64,000 nt of DNA from Nocardioides sp. YR527 (lineage in GTDB: Bacteria; Actinomycetota; Actinomycetes; Propionibacteriales; Nocardioidaceae), in NCBI RefSeq assembly GCF_900101045.1, contig NZ_FNFN01000004.1:496001-560000 (forward strand), written 5' to 3'. Below are positions 34,101 through 41,833 of this stretch, in pieces. The notes under the pieces were generated by a model. The model was not told the origin of the DNA and did no database searches. It saw nothing but the letters and a program-made list of their open reading frames with translations. Position 1 is the first letter of the stretch, and every line of letters starts with the position of its first letter. Both the position numbers and the translations under genes were made by a program.

Positions 34101-36709
34101 ACGGTGACCCGGCCAACCCGGTCCAGGTCGAGGTCGAGAACGTCTACGACACCGGATCGCTGCACCTCCTCAAGGAGGTCACCGGCGACGCCCTGGAGAA
34201 CGACCCCGACCTCGCGAACGGGCCGTTCACGTTCCAGATCACCTGCCGGCTCACCGACGCCACCCGCCCCGACGGCGAGGTTGTCTACAACCAGAGCATC
34301 ACGCTGCCCGAGGATGACAACGTCGACAACGAGCAGATGGACTACCAGGTCGACGACCTCCCCAGCGGAGCCAGCTGCGTGATCGTGGAGACGGACAACG
34401 GTGGGGCCACCGGCCACTCGGTCGACCCCAACCGGGTCACCATCGGCACCGACCCGGCCGAGCCGGTCGAGGTGACCGCCACCAACACGTTCGGAGCCGG
34501 CGGGATGGCGGTCACAAAGCAGGTCGACACCGACGCGGTCGATGAGGACGGCAACCCGATCACCTACGACGGCCCCTTCCAGATGCAGGTCACCTGCACC
34601 TTCGAGGGCCAAGACGTCTGGGGCGACGGCTTCGAGTCGAGCCCGATGACGCAGAGGATCAACACGGGTGAGACCTGGGTGATCAGTGGGCTTCCGGTCG
34701 GTGCCGAGTGCATCACGGCGGAGACCGACGCCGCGGACGCGGTGGAGACCAGCATCTCGCCGCAGGAGCCGATCATCATCGGCGAGGACGAGGAGCCGAC
34801 CCAGGTCGTCACGGTGACCAACTCCTACGACGTCGGCTCGCTCGAGCTGGTCAAGGAGTCCACCGGTGGCGCGCTGGAGGACAACCCGCAGCTTGCTGAC
34901 GGGCCGTTCCGGTTCCGGATCACCTGCGACCTCACCGACACCTCGCACCCTGACGGTGAGCAGGTCTACGACAACCAGATCCTGCTGCCGCGCGACGACA
35001 ACGTCGACAACGACCAGCTCGACTACGTCATCGAGAACCTGCCGACCGGTGCGACGTGCGAGGTGACCGAACCCGGCGACGGCGGGGCCACCAGCCACAC
35101 GATCGAAGGAAGCCCGGCCACCATCGGCGACGACAACACCGAGCCGGTGACGGTGACCGCGACCAACACCTTCGCCACCGGCGACCTCGCGGTCACCAAG
35201 TCGGTCACCACCGACGCGGTCGACCAGGAAGGCGAGCCGATCGCCTACGGCCCGTTCGAGGTCGCGGTCTCCTGCACCTTCAACGGTCGTCCCGTCGTAG
35301 CCGACGGCTACGAGGAGAACCCGATGACGGCCACGATCGATGACGGCGAGACGGTCGAGTTCACCGGCCTGCCGACCGGAGCCAGGTGCGCCGTCACCGA
35401 GCCGGACTCGGCCGACGCCACCGGGGTGACGATCTCTCCCGACCAGCCTGTGACGGTCGGTGATGGCGACGTGGTCGAGGTCTCGGTCGACAACTCCTAC
35501 GACGTCGGCTCCCTGCACCTGCGCAAGTTCGTGCCGGAGCAGGTGCGGGACTACCCGATCAGCCAGGGCCCGTTCACCTTCTCGGTGACCTGCATCCTGA
35601 CCGATGCCTCTCATCCGGACGGCGAGGTCGTCTACGTCGACGACGAGATCGTGCTGCCGGATGAGGACAACGTCGAGAACGACGTGATCGACTACCGGCT
35701 CGACAACATCGCCGCGGGAGCGGAATGCACCGTCGAGGAGACCGACGACGGCGCGGCCAACGCGCACCTCGTCACTCCGAAGAAGGTCACCATCTCCGCC
35801 GACGAGGAGACCCACGAGCCGGAGACGAAGCGGGCCGTGGTGACCAACTTCTTCGGCGCGGGCAAGCTCACGGTGACCAAGGCGATGGAGGGCGCGGGCG
35901 CCGAAACCTACGGTGCCGGTCCGTTCGAGGTCACCGTGACGTGCACCTACACCGACGTCAACGGCGAGCAGAAGCCGCTCAACACCCCTGGCGGTGAGAC
36001 CCGGGAGTTGTCCGCCGACAACGACTACACGGCGACCTACTACCCGTTGCTGATCGGGTCGAACTGCACCATCGAGGAGACCCAGACCGGCGGTGCCAAC
36101 AGCTCGGTGATCACCGACGCCGACGGCAACGAGGTCAGCGAGTTCACGGTGAAGCCGGTCCCCAACCGGGAGGACCTCACCGTCGAGCCGCTGGAGTTCG
36201 AGGTCACCAACACCTTCGACACCGGCTCTGTGGAGGTGGAGAAGACGGTGAACGGCCCGGGGGACGGACCCTTTGAGGTCGAGCTGGCCTGCACCTATGA
36301 CGTCGACGGCACCGCCACCGATGTCGACATCCCGGGCGGCGCGATCCGCACCTTGGAGAAGGGGTCGATGACCACGACGTACGAGGACCTCCCCACTGGC
36401 GCCGAGTGCACCCTCGAGGAGACCGACGACGGCGGGGCACGGTCCACCACCATCACTCCGAACGACGGTGACCCCACGGTCGGTGTGGTGACGGTTGCGG
36501 ACGGCGCGCAGGTCACGCTCGAGGTGGTCAACGACTTCCCGCCGGCCTCGGGCGGCGGCGGTGACGACGACGGCCCGGGCACCGGCTCCCTGCCGGACAC
36601 CGGTTCGGGCCCGTGGCTCGCCGTCGCTGGTCTGCTGGGCCTGGCCCTATTGCTCGCCGGAAGCGTGGTTCTCGCCGCCGGAAGCAGGCGGGGCCGGAAG
36701 GAGAGCTGA
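28115..36709 (+). CDS. Giant LPXTG cell-wall surface protein, 2864 aa
   Basis: Signal peptide at residues 1-34 (SWLAVLLAGVLAVGVVAAPA then MAD). About residues 40-1790 are repeated beta-sandwich units of the DUF11 or isopeptide-forming fimbrial type (LDITKSVEDPGPYGPGNTIV; VEVDKTPTGQVQPGEVIPFK). Residues 1796 to about 2805 contain nine DUF5979-like repeats, each with paired Cys. The C-terminus is SLPDTG (LPDTG at 2826-2830), a membrane helix and the tail GSRRGRKES, so it is a sortase substrate covalently anchored to peptidoglycan. Highly acidic. It lies in the DUF1269 transcription unit, 12 bases after DUF6069. The only sortase seen is 20 kb away. Adhesin or surface-layer role is inferred. Confidence 0.88.
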   Translation: MQTSRELSNGRRSWLAVLLAGVLAVGVVAAPAMADELPNPESPNAQLDITKSVEDPGPYGPGNTIVYTIEVGCSAIDVGVDCSDAITTDVIPEPLVVQQVTPSGPNSHAEPVIDGQNVRVDWTEPLDSGGEGMVNNTTSQVQITVQVPEDINHDQWDGATLTNEATAEATNANDVTDAADVTLAIPLELATSATKSFEPTSALAAAGTPVTAHLGGTNETNGAVETLVVQDPTDPTATPNPFTYLGFTGFGPVTPPEGATGTTYEVYVDGAWIECADPTCPGVDPAAVQGTRVTFTGDIPAGATASVDLDLETTEEAAGVSEDTVVNNQIQTEVTREGDNATADAEADFTLRANTITAGATKVFDPDVVVAGESSTVTIGGSNDSAIAIDSLTITEPSAGSFPEDYTFGGFTGGVDYPSGATSGTVVYQPSGEEVSFADGETPAPPTGGAESVTSFQIVFEGDIEPGAETSVPFDVDTDPDASGLPKTVNNEVAIEGENDGATGDATADDDLYIYDEVIEPYIDKQIRPSQILAYPGNVVTISLQGGTTERPNPPETPTGTTGDASQIVVQDPMDPVEGNLWWNAFDLDTIAQTPVPADATLTVEYYDTTTGEWVLLDGPIAGPTIYSSDVPAEVSEVAGGVRFVYDYTGDGDGFAPGTDVEPNFTATLRPQDDGRYTDPAYAEPTDADHTFIPNCAQSSATASTDGVPGGEAQMDPEDCPEVELIPTDPGTADLMDKEFGQSSSGGDKTVFERSGDTIPSTLHWSTGGYSGFETVELTDIDDPENTAVADSVYDAFNLIRVQPITPETDPYMVYDQITDVQLWDGSTWTSAANNPCPDACGGTFPGMDLTADEQESTLAVKLIYAESPNRADVIEGDLDAPPVGSGVARSIDDDRSLTLVWQVRDTKRSDGSPALAVDDYNRPDPGVVRNTANATGFPADGDPVSDTDFDDVVINDAPITTTTDKTWDGGPISVPGPGVPEDDYPLSRMTVTTENTTPAKVDQLQITDPGPGTTTEQDPFDYFRLYKISGVTEPEGTESTTVTLTCPDGSTSEYTRDEALALTLGTMPCDVTGVQVLFDGRIASAGTGVLALDMQIRQENRSTGEPVTPEDSPVANTAQGIVADVDAIQPCPPAQGDRYACDNGTATIEIADATYDIEATKTIQPASQKEGDKSPITVTVGSQSSGSARPYIEEQEDDDPTFWNAVDFVQMDPSWALPTPVEHVQACYLTGGIFIPTTVETGLAGDEGGVGGTWTCQEIPGGGPPFDDDELTLQQAKDFLAAAPAGEIHGLRFRFMAGNEDGWVNPTHPNIQVPFQVVRRDELRSGGPVPTTRSDQEAAPGEADAGVFTDSVDVHGTTVLIGLDDRLEADDSADATYTYEHLTVGVEVDKTPTGQVQPGEVIPFKLTYTNTGEHALTNPVFTDVLPSDADGNQLIFDPDAAPGTSPYGFDLTGAAPEPPNGDPLPTDQDQITITEDGDTITFAMPEGTVLEPGQTYTITIELMLRPGLTPEDVVTNTDKIIADEPFDPDSCAPNYDAETGECWDDTSVSPVRVAALSTMKKVKADVPVEEAGIPEIYLDRRALPEGADLPDDYCDDQADEDGFYRGACVPVTYPGDTETWRYTITNSGTLPLDELVSVDVLPHVGDNGVIVSLPRNSEWTPTWANEIELVDDSGNPATLQTFYANTYEPCTADLSPLDGDPCPEGEWLPYDDGVDPAQVKSIKTVITFDGADLFAPGETATIQFKTRTTPADPGQVGYPVAWNTVATGGASNDNGTRGTVLPTEGRKVGVTYPTGSIQLEKIVSGEGADYAPDSFTVDLTCTVPGQTEPMDLSGVNPITLTPGADPTQVDGLPWGAECTATETDQGQYDQTIGTATVGGPEDEIGLITVENVFTLGDLEITKAVTSDAVDANGDPLTYGPFMVEVICRYGGEVVRALPVQIRDDQTIPVGDLPTGAVCTITERDNAGAAEVNITPDENPDVPGAQVTIGSREDPDGDPANPVQVEVENVYDTGSLHLLKEVTGDALENDPDLANGPFTFQITCRLTDATRPDGEVVYNQSITLPEDDNVDNEQMDYQVDDLPSGASCVIVETDNGGATGHSVDPNRVTIGTDPAEPVEVTATNTFGAGGMAVTKQVDTDAVDEDGNPITYDGPFQMQVTCTFEGQDVWGDGFESSPMTQRINTGETWVISGLPVGAECITAETDAADAVETSISPQEPIIIGEDEEPTQVVTVTNSYDVGSLELVKESTGGALEDNPQLADGPFRFRITCDLTDTSHPDGEQVYDNQILLPRDDNVDNDQLDYVIENLPTGATCEVTEPGDGGATSHTIEGSPATIGDDNTEPVTVTATNTFATGDLAVTKSVTTDAVDQEGEPIAYGPFEVAVSCTFNGRPVVADGYEENPMTATIDDGETVEFTGLPTGARCAVTEPDSADATGVTISPDQPVTVGDGDVVEVSVDNSYDVGSLHLRKFVPEQVRDYPISQGPFTFSVTCILTDASHPDGEVVYVDDEIVLPDEDNVENDVIDYRLDNIAAGAECTVEETDDGAANAHLVTPKKVTISADEETHEPETKRAVVTNFFGAGKLTVTKAMEGAGAETYGAGPFEVTVTCTYTDVNGEQKPLNTPGGETRELSADNDYTATYYPLLIGSNCTIEETQTGGANSSVITDADGNEVSEFTVKPVPNREDLTVEPLEFEVTNTFDTGSVEVEKTVNGPGDGPFEVELACTYDVDGTATDVDIPGGAIRTLEKGSMTTTYEDLPTGAECTLEETDDGGARSTTITPNDGDPTVGVVTVADGAQVTLEVVNDFPPASGGGGDDDGPGTGSLPDTGSGPWLAVAGLLGLALLLAGSVVLAAGSRRGRKES
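33498..36540 (+). repeat. Nine DUF5979-type repeats with alternating A/B subtypes
   Basis: Units begin near 33500, 33798, 34151, 34497, 34832, 35178, 35504, 35858 and 36220 (period about 300-360 bp). Units 2, 4 and 6 share type A (ITKAVTSDAVD, G-x-P-x-x-Y-G-P-F). Units 3, 5 and 7 share type B (GSLHLLKEVTGDALENDPDL, LPEDDNVDNEQMDY). Units 1, 8 and 9 are more diverged. The A-B pair has therefore been copied as a block of about 680-690 bp. Confidence 0.75.
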
Positions 36710-36718
36710 TGCTCGGCG

Positions 36719-39349
36719 TCAGATCAGCCCGCGCTCGCGCGCAGATCTCACCGCCGCCGACCGCGTGTTGACCCCGAGCTTCTGGTAGATCGAGCGGATA
36801 TGTGTCTTCACGGTGTTCTCGCTGACCCCTTCGGCCTGCGCGATCTCGGGGATCGTCAGCCGCGAGGGGAGGTCGTGGAGCACGTCGAGCTCGCGTGCGC
36901 TCAGCAGCGTGCCGATCACCCCGATGCTGCCGTCCTCCGGGTCGGCGTGGTCGGTGAGCAGAGCCGTGACGAAGTCCTCGGCGGGCCCGAAGCGTGAGCG
37001 GTTGCTCGACAGCAGCGGCTCCAGATGCGGCCACAGGTCGATGAACGGCCGGCGGAAGTTGTTGGGGACGGCCCACAAGAGCGCCTTCCTGAGTGCGTCG
37101 AACGCGCGGACGTGGCTGCCCAGGGATGACTCCAGCGCCGCGGCCAGCACGTGCGCATGAACGACCGTCGTCGGTACATGGGCCGGCACGACCCGGTCGA
37201 GCACCGGCCCGAGCTCGGCCAAGGCGTCGCGCGTCCCGCCGGTGGCGGCAAGGATCTGTGCGTTCAGAAACGTGTACTCGGCGCTGCCCGGCATCTGGTC
37301 ACGGACACGCGCGGCGGCCTCGGCCGCCCAGTCGACGTGGCCGACGGCGAGGGCCAGCCTGACCTCCTGCGGGGTGGAGAAGCTGATGAGCGCGGGGGAG
37401 ACATGGTCGGTGGAGTCGAGCTGCCAGATCCGCCGGAACGTCTCGGCCGCTTCGGTGCGGTCGCGCCCGGTCGTGGCCTCGAAGGTCGCCAGTGCGTGCA
37501 TGCTGCGTACGCCGACCTCGACCTCGACGTTGTTGACGCCCTCCAACGCCCGCAGGCCGAGCTCGGCGAAGCCCTTCTGTGCCAGGGGATCGCCTGTCTG
37601 AAAGGCCGTCCAAGCGGCCAGGAGGTAGGAGTAGGCGAGTCTGGGGGAGTCTCGCCATCCGTGCTGCGTGGCGAACGCGATCGCCTGATTGGCCCAGTCG
37701 AGCGACACGTTGAAGTCGCACATGGACCCGGTCATCCCGGCCAGCTGCGACATGGTCTCGAGCACCATCTGGTCGAAACGCCGGCTCCGGGCAAGAGCGA
37801 GTGCCTGTTCGAGATCGTCGATCGCGCCGGGATAGTCGCCGGTGCGCATCCGCGCGGGCCCGCGATGGGCCAGGAGGATCAGGTTCACGTCTCCGTCCCC
37901 GGTCATGGCGATATCGAGGATCGCGCTGTCCTGGAGTGCCGCGACGACGTCGCCCCCGGCGAGCGATCGCTGGACGACGGCAGCGGCGAGCATCGCAGCG
38001 TAGGTGGGCTCGGACGGGAGATCCCTGGACAACGCGGCGCTCAGCCAGGCGTCGGCGGCGGCGAAGTCGCTGACGTCCAGCGCCGCCAGCGCGGCGATGA
38101 TCGCGACTCGCTGGTCGGCGACGAGCGAGTCGTGGGATGCGACGGCCTCCCGTACGACGTCGCCGCGACCCGACAGGACCATGTGGAGCCCATGCGCCCG
38201 GAGCTGGTGGTTCAGCAGGTCTCGGTCGCCGCTCCGCAACGCATGTCGAAGCGCGGTAGCGGGTTCGCCGTGGGCGGCGAGCCAGACAGCGGTGGCCCGG
38301 TGCTGGCGTGCCGGAGCATCGACGTCACGACGGGCCAGGGCGGCGAGCAGGCAGCTCCGCAGAAGGGCGTGGTAGCGGTACCACGCCGAGTCGCCCGACT
38401 GGCTGACGAGCGCGTTCGCCGCACACAGCCGGTCGAGCAGGGCGCCGGCGTCGGGCCTGCCGGAGAGGTGGGCAGCCAGGTCGATGGAGAGGTGGTGGGG
38501 CGCGCAGGTCGCGTAGAGGAACTCGACCAGCTCCGGGTCGAGCCGGTGGACGACCTCGGTCAGGACGTACTCGATCACCGCTCGGACGTCGCCGTCGAAG
38601 GACGCGACGACCTCTGCGGGGTTGCCGCCACCGATCGTGGCCACGACCACTGCCATCCGCAGCGGGGCGGCCCAGCCCTCGGTCAGACCGACGAGATCGG
38701 AGATCGCGTCCGCCGTCATCGACAGGTCGCTGGCCGCGAACAGCTCCAGCGCCTCGCCGTCGGTGAAGGCGAGGTCCTTGCCGCGTACGTCCGAGAGCGA
38801 CCCGTCGAGCCGCAGCCGGTGCAGGGCGATCGAGGGCTCGGACCGGCACGCCATCACCAGCCCCACCTCGGGCGGCAGCTCGGCGAGAAGGATGTCGAGC
38901 CCGCGCAGCACCTCGTCGTCGTGGAGCAGATGTACGTCGTCCAGCACGATCCAGCGCACGCCCGCGACCAGGAGCGACTCGACGACCTTCGTGACGAACC
39001 TAGGTTCGGTCCCCTGTGCGGGCGGGGTCAGCCCGTCGAGCTGTTCGGTCCTCCCGGGCAGTCCGGCCAGGACGAGGGCCTCGATGAGCGCCGACCAGAA
39101 CTCGTACGGGCTGTCGTCCTGCTTGTGCAGCGACAACCACGCCACCGGCTCCCCGCGGGTAGCGGCGCGGGTGGCCCAGTCGGCCACGAGCATGCTCTTC
39201 CCGTAACCGGCGGGGGCACAGACCAGAGTCAACCGGCACCGACCGACGGCGTCCTCGACCAACCGGTCCCGGCTGACGAACGTGGGCAGTATCCGCGGAA
39301 CGCGCAACCTTGTCGGCGCCACGTAGGCGCGAGAACCGGTGTCTATCAT
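36719..39349 (-). CDS. MalT-like LuxR-family regulator 1
   Basis: 876 residues from the ATG at 39349 (an in-frame TTG lies 6 nt upstream). Walker A is CAPAGYGKS (44-52); Walker B-like RWIVLDDVHLLHDDE is near 135. A long helical TPR-like region follows. The C-terminus is a LuxR helix-turn-helix (ARELDVLHDLPSRLTIPEIA then QAEGVSENTVKTHIRSIYQK). MalT-type proteins bind ATP and an inducer, oligomerise and activate transcription. A possible -10, TAGAGT, lies at 39388-39383. No copy of the regulon palindrome was found at the usual distance, unlike regulator 2. It ends 9 bases from the convergent surface protein gene. Confidence 0.88.
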   Translation of the reverse strand: MIDTGSRAYVAPTRLRVPRILPTFVSRDRLVEDAVGRCRLTLVCAPAGYGKSMLVADWATRAATRGEPVAWLSLHKQDDSPYEFWSALIEALVLAGLPGRTEQLDGLTPPAQGTEPRFVTKVVESLLVAGVRWIVLDDVHLLHDDEVLRGLDILLAELPPEVGLVMACRSEPSIALHRLRLDGSLSDVRGKDLAFTDGEALELFAASDLSMTADAISDLVGLTEGWAAPLRMAVVVATIGGGNPAEVVASFDGDVRAVIEYVLTEVVHRLDPELVEFLYATCAPHHLSIDLAAHLSGRPDAGALLDRLCAANALVSQSGDSAWYRYHALLRSCLLAALARRDVDAPARQHRATAVWLAAHGEPATALRHALRSGDRDLLNHQLRAHGLHMVLSGRGDVVREAVASHDSLVADQRVAIIAALAALDVSDFAAADAWLSAALSRDLPSEPTYAAMLAAAVVQRSLAGGDVVAALQDSAILDIAMTGDGDVNLILLAHRGPARMRTGDYPGAIDDLEQALALARSRRFDQMVLETMSQLAGMTGSMCDFNVSLDWANQAIAFATQHGWRDSPRLAYSYLLAAWTAFQTGDPLAQKGFAELGLRALEGVNNVEVEVGVRSMHALATFEATTGRDRTEAAETFRRIWQLDSTDHVSPALISFSTPQEVRLALAVGHVDWAAEAAARVRDQMPGSAEYTFLNAQILAATGGTRDALAELGPVLDRVVPAHVPTTVVHAHVLAAALESSLGSHVRAFDALRKALLWAVPNNFRRPFIDLWPHLEPLLSSNRSRFGPAEDFVTALLTDHADPEDGSIGVIGTLLSARELDVLHDLPSRLTIPEIAQAEGVSENTVKTHIRSIYQKLGVNTRSAAVRSARERGLI

Positions 39350-39484
39350 CCGCAAACTTTCGCTTTTCCCATTTCGGGGAAGACTCTACGGGCAACGACC
39401 ATCCAATCAGCGGCATTCCAGTCAAGTAAGGGGGCAAAGGGCCCAGATACCATGAGGGGCATAGGCGTGGCACGGTCGTGGCGA

Positions 39485-39501
39485 TCACCCTTATCGGGCG
39501 A
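39485..39501 (+). promoter_or_regulatory. Regulon palindrome site 3 (AI-2E family gene)
   Basis: TCACCCT-TAT-CGGGCGA, centre 39493. GACCAT begins 31 bp downstream (39524). The predicted +1 falls on the GTG at 39537, so the mRNA would be leaderless. Confidence 0.55.
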
Positions 39502-39536
39502 TACAGCCGGGCCGGGCGGTCTGGACCATGGGTGCT

Positions 39537-40661
39537 GTGAGCCCCAGGACACAGAGCCCGGAAAACACGGCCACGAGCTGGCCACTGCAGTTCAGAGTCC
39601 TGGCGGTCCTGCTGGGATCCGCGGCGGTGGTGATCCTCGTGGCCGGGTTGAAGGCAGCCAGCGGCATCATCGGACCGCTGTTCCTCGCGATGGTGCTGAC
39701 CATCGTCGTCCACCCGGCCCGGAACTGGCTGGCCAAGCGCCTCCCGGCCGGCGTCGCCACCGCTCTGTCCATCATCGCGGTCGTCGTCGGGATCGTCGGT
39801 CTCGGAGTGTGTGTCCTGCTCGCGGTGGCTCGCTTCGCCACCTTGCTCGGCACCTACGGGGATGTCGCCGCGGAGCGTGTCGATGATCTGACCGACTGGC
39901 TCTCCAAGGTCGGCATCGGCACGGACGAGGTGCTCAAGATCATCGAGTCGTTCGACCTCTCGAACCTGCTCTCCCTGGTCTCGGGTGCGCTCAACGGCAT
40001 GTTCGGGCTGCTGTCCACGATGGTCTTCATCATCGCTCTGTGCCTGTTCATGGCCATCGACGCGACGGCGCTGCCACGCCAGCTGGACTCGATCAGCCGC
40101 CGGCGCCCGGGTCTCGTCGGTGCCCTGTCATCGTTCTCGGTCGGAACCCGTCGCTACCTGCTGGTCTCCACGGTGTTCGGACTGATCGTGGCTGCCCTCG
40201 ACACGCTGGCGCTCTACCTGCTCGGTGTCCCGGCGCCGTTGGTGTGGGGCCTGCTCGCGTTCCTGACCAACTACATCCCGAACATCGGCTTCGTGATCGG
40301 GCTGATCCCGCCGGCGGTTCTCGCGCTGCTCGACGGCGACCTCTCGCTGATGCTCGCGGTCATCGCCGTCTACTGCCTCTTGAACGTGGTGATCCAGTCG
40401 GTGATCCAGCCGAAGGTCGTCGGTGAGGCGGTGGGCCTCTCGGTGACGCTGACGTTCCTGTCACTGATCTTCTGGTCGTGGATCATGGGCCCGATCGGTG
40501 CCGTGATGGCGGTCCCGTTCACCCTGTTCGTACGCGCGGTCTTCGTGGAGTCGGACCCGGCGAAGCGCTGGCTGATGCCGCTCATCGCGGGAAGCGCTCC
40601 GGTGGAGCTACTCGGGGATGGTGACGATCTCGATGACGTCGACCCCCAAAGAGCTGAGTAG
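39537..40661 (+). CDS. AI-2E family transporter (PF01594-like)
   Basis: 374 residues from the GTG at 39537. An ATG 9 nt upstream (39528) is in frame but overlaps the predicted -10, so GTG is preferred. Eight hydrophobic segments with family hallmarks: a long soluble loop after the third helix (DVAAERVDDLTDWLSKVGIG), then GLLAFLTNYIPNIGFVIGLI and NVVIQSVIQPKVVGEAVGLS. The family includes AI-2 exporters and Na+/H+ antiporters, so the substrate is open. The last 54 bases overlap the convergent 66-aa gene. Confidence 0.83.
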   Translation: MSPRTQSPENTATSWPLQFRVLAVLLGSAAVVILVAGLKAASGIIGPLFLAMVLTIVVHPARNWLAKRLPAGVATALSIIAVVVGIVGLGVCVLLAVARFATLLGTYGDVAAERVDDLTDWLSKVGIGTDEVLKIIESFDLSNLLSLVSGALNGMFGLLSTMVFIIALCLFMAIDATALPRQLDSISRRRPGLVGALSSFSVGTRRYLLVSTVFGLIVAALDTLALYLLGVPAPLVWGLLAFLTNYIPNIGFVIGLIPPAVLALLDGDLSLMLAVIAVYCLLNVVIQSVIQPKVVGEAVGLSVTLTFLSLIFWSWIMGPIGAVMAVPFTLFVRAVFVESDPAKRWLMPLIAGSAPVELLGDGDDLDDVDPQRAE

Positions 40662-40808
40662 GTCCAGCACACCCTGCAGCTCCTTGGCGTCGGCGAGGTC
40701 ACCGACCAGAGTGGTGGTCGCCCGCTGCGTGGCCCGGGTCAGGTGGGGGAAGGTCTCGATGACGTCGTCCGACACCGATGAGCCCACCCGGATGAGGATC
40801 CGGGTCAT
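40608..40808 (-). CDS. Very small alpha/beta protein, paralogue 2 (66 aa)
   Basis: MTRILIRVGSSVSDDVIETF, then TTLVGDLADAKELQGVLDLL and VDVIEIVTIPE. It aligns end to end with the 66-aa product at 26298-26498. A -10, TACCTT (40884-40879), lies 31 bp from palindrome site 4, giving a leader of about 64 nt. No strong ribosome binding site. Its 3' end lies inside the AI-2E gene on the other strand. Function unknown; the fold may be a small ferredoxin-like or ACT-like domain. Confidence 0.72.
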   Translation of the reverse strand: MTRILIRVGSSVSDDVIETFPHLTRATQRATTTLVGDLADAKELQGVLDLLSSLGVDVIEIVTIPE

Positions 40809-40906
40809 GAGCGCATCACGTCGATCATGTGTTCGTTCATGGTTGGCTCCAGCCAGTGGCCTGGACGATGGTCTGACCAAGGTAAGCGGCCGGGTGCCCG
40901 GAGCGG

Positions 40907-40923
40907 TCACCGGAAACGGGCGA
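40907..40923. promoter_or_regulatory. Regulon palindrome site 4 (divergent)
   Basis: TCACCGG-AAA-CGGGCGA, centre 40915. Rightward AACACT begins 32 bp away (40947) and +1 coincides with the BrkB GTG at 40959. Leftward TACCTT begins 31 bp away (40884) for the 66-aa gene. Confidence 0.6.
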
Positions 40924-40958
40924 GGGTGAGTCGTCGTGCCCCGGGGAACACTGCTCAC

Positions 40959-41798
40959 GTGAACGTGGCTGACCTGCGGGACCGGGTGGACGCCTTCATC
41001 GCCCACGTCCCTCTGCTGCGGAAGCTGGCCACGGAGACCATTCGGATCGAGTTCATCGACCGGTGCATGCTGATCGCCGCCCAGGCGCTCCTGGCCATGG
41101 TGCCCATGCTGGTCGTGCTGGCGGCCTTCCTGCCCCACCTCACCGGGAACGCCCTGGAGCAGGTCTCGCAGGTCACCGGAGTCGGTGACGAGGCCGTACG
41201 CCAGGTGTCGGGGGAGGTCGACCTGGACCAGGTGCGCTCCGAGACCGGTGCGTTGGGCCTGGCGATCACGATCGTGTCGGCGACGTCCTTCGGCCGTGCC
41301 GTGCAGCGGATGCTCGAGCGGGTCTGGGAGCAGGAGCACGTCGGAGGCCTGCGCGGAGCCCGCCGCTGTCTGCTCTGGGTCGTCGCCTGGCTGGCCTGCC
41401 TCGGGGTGGTCAACACGGTCGTCAGCCTGCTCACCGATCCGGGGGACCTGCTCCGTACGTTGCTCCAGATCCTGGGAGCGTGCCTGGTCTGGTGGGGGAG
41501 CAGCTGGGTGCTGCTGTTCGGACGCACCCGTGGATGGCTGCTGCTCCCGGGTGCGGTGCTGACCGGCGTCGTGCAGGTCCTCTACAGCCGAGGCTCGGCG
41601 TGGCTGATGCCTGCCTACGTCGAGTCGAACGCCGAGCAGTTCGGCATGCTCGGTGTGATCCTCGCGCTCTCGACCTGGCTGATCGGCTTCGGCGGCATCG
41701 TCGTCGGCGGGGCGTTGCTCGGCCGGCTGCTCGTCGAGGACCCGGTCATCGCCTGGTTCGTGCAACGGGTGCGTACGTTTCTCACCCGGGAAAGGTGA
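40959..41798 (+). CDS. YihY/BrkB-family membrane protein
   Basis: 279 residues from the GTG at 40959, chosen because the predicted +1 of the palindrome promoter falls there and the longer frame upstream is not protein-like. Features: DRCMLIAAQALLAMVPMLVV, then SATSFGRAVQRMLERVWEQE, and further helices (LLWVVAWLACLGVVNTVVSL; GVILALSTWLIGFGGIVVGG). BrkB/YihY proteins have six helices and unclear function (once called RNase BN, also virulence factors). The 3' end overlaps palindrome site 5 for the next gene. Confidence 0.78.
   Translation: MNVADLRDRVDAFIAHVPLLRKLATETIRIEFIDRCMLIAAQALLAMVPMLVVLAAFLPHLTGNALEQVSQVTGVGDEAVRQVSGEVDLDQVRSETGALGLAITIVSATSFGRAVQRMLERVWEQEHVGGLRGARRCLLWVVAWLACLGVVNTVVSLLTDPGDLLRTLLQILGACLVWWGSSWVLLFGRTRGWLLLPGAVLTGVVQVLYSRGSAWLMPAYVESNAEQFGMLGVILALSTWLIGFGGIVVGGALLGRLLVEDPVIAWFVQRVRTFLTRER
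41782..41798 (+). promoter_or_regulatory. Regulon palindrome site 5 (GAP-PLD operon)
   Basis: TCACCCG-GGA-AAGGTGA, centre 41790, inside the last codons of the BrkB gene. The GAP-family ATG is 44 bp downstream (41834), exactly where +1 would be. The -10 TGAAGT is poor. Confidence 0.5.
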
Positions 41799-41833
41799 GG
41801 CCGGCCGACGCCGGTCCGCGCTGAAGTCGGTCC

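Noticed and set aside
28166..35815. Several long minus-strand frames opposite the surface protein
   Set aside because: They mirror the repeated, Asp/Thr-rich codons of the plus-strand gene and have no start signals or recognised domains.
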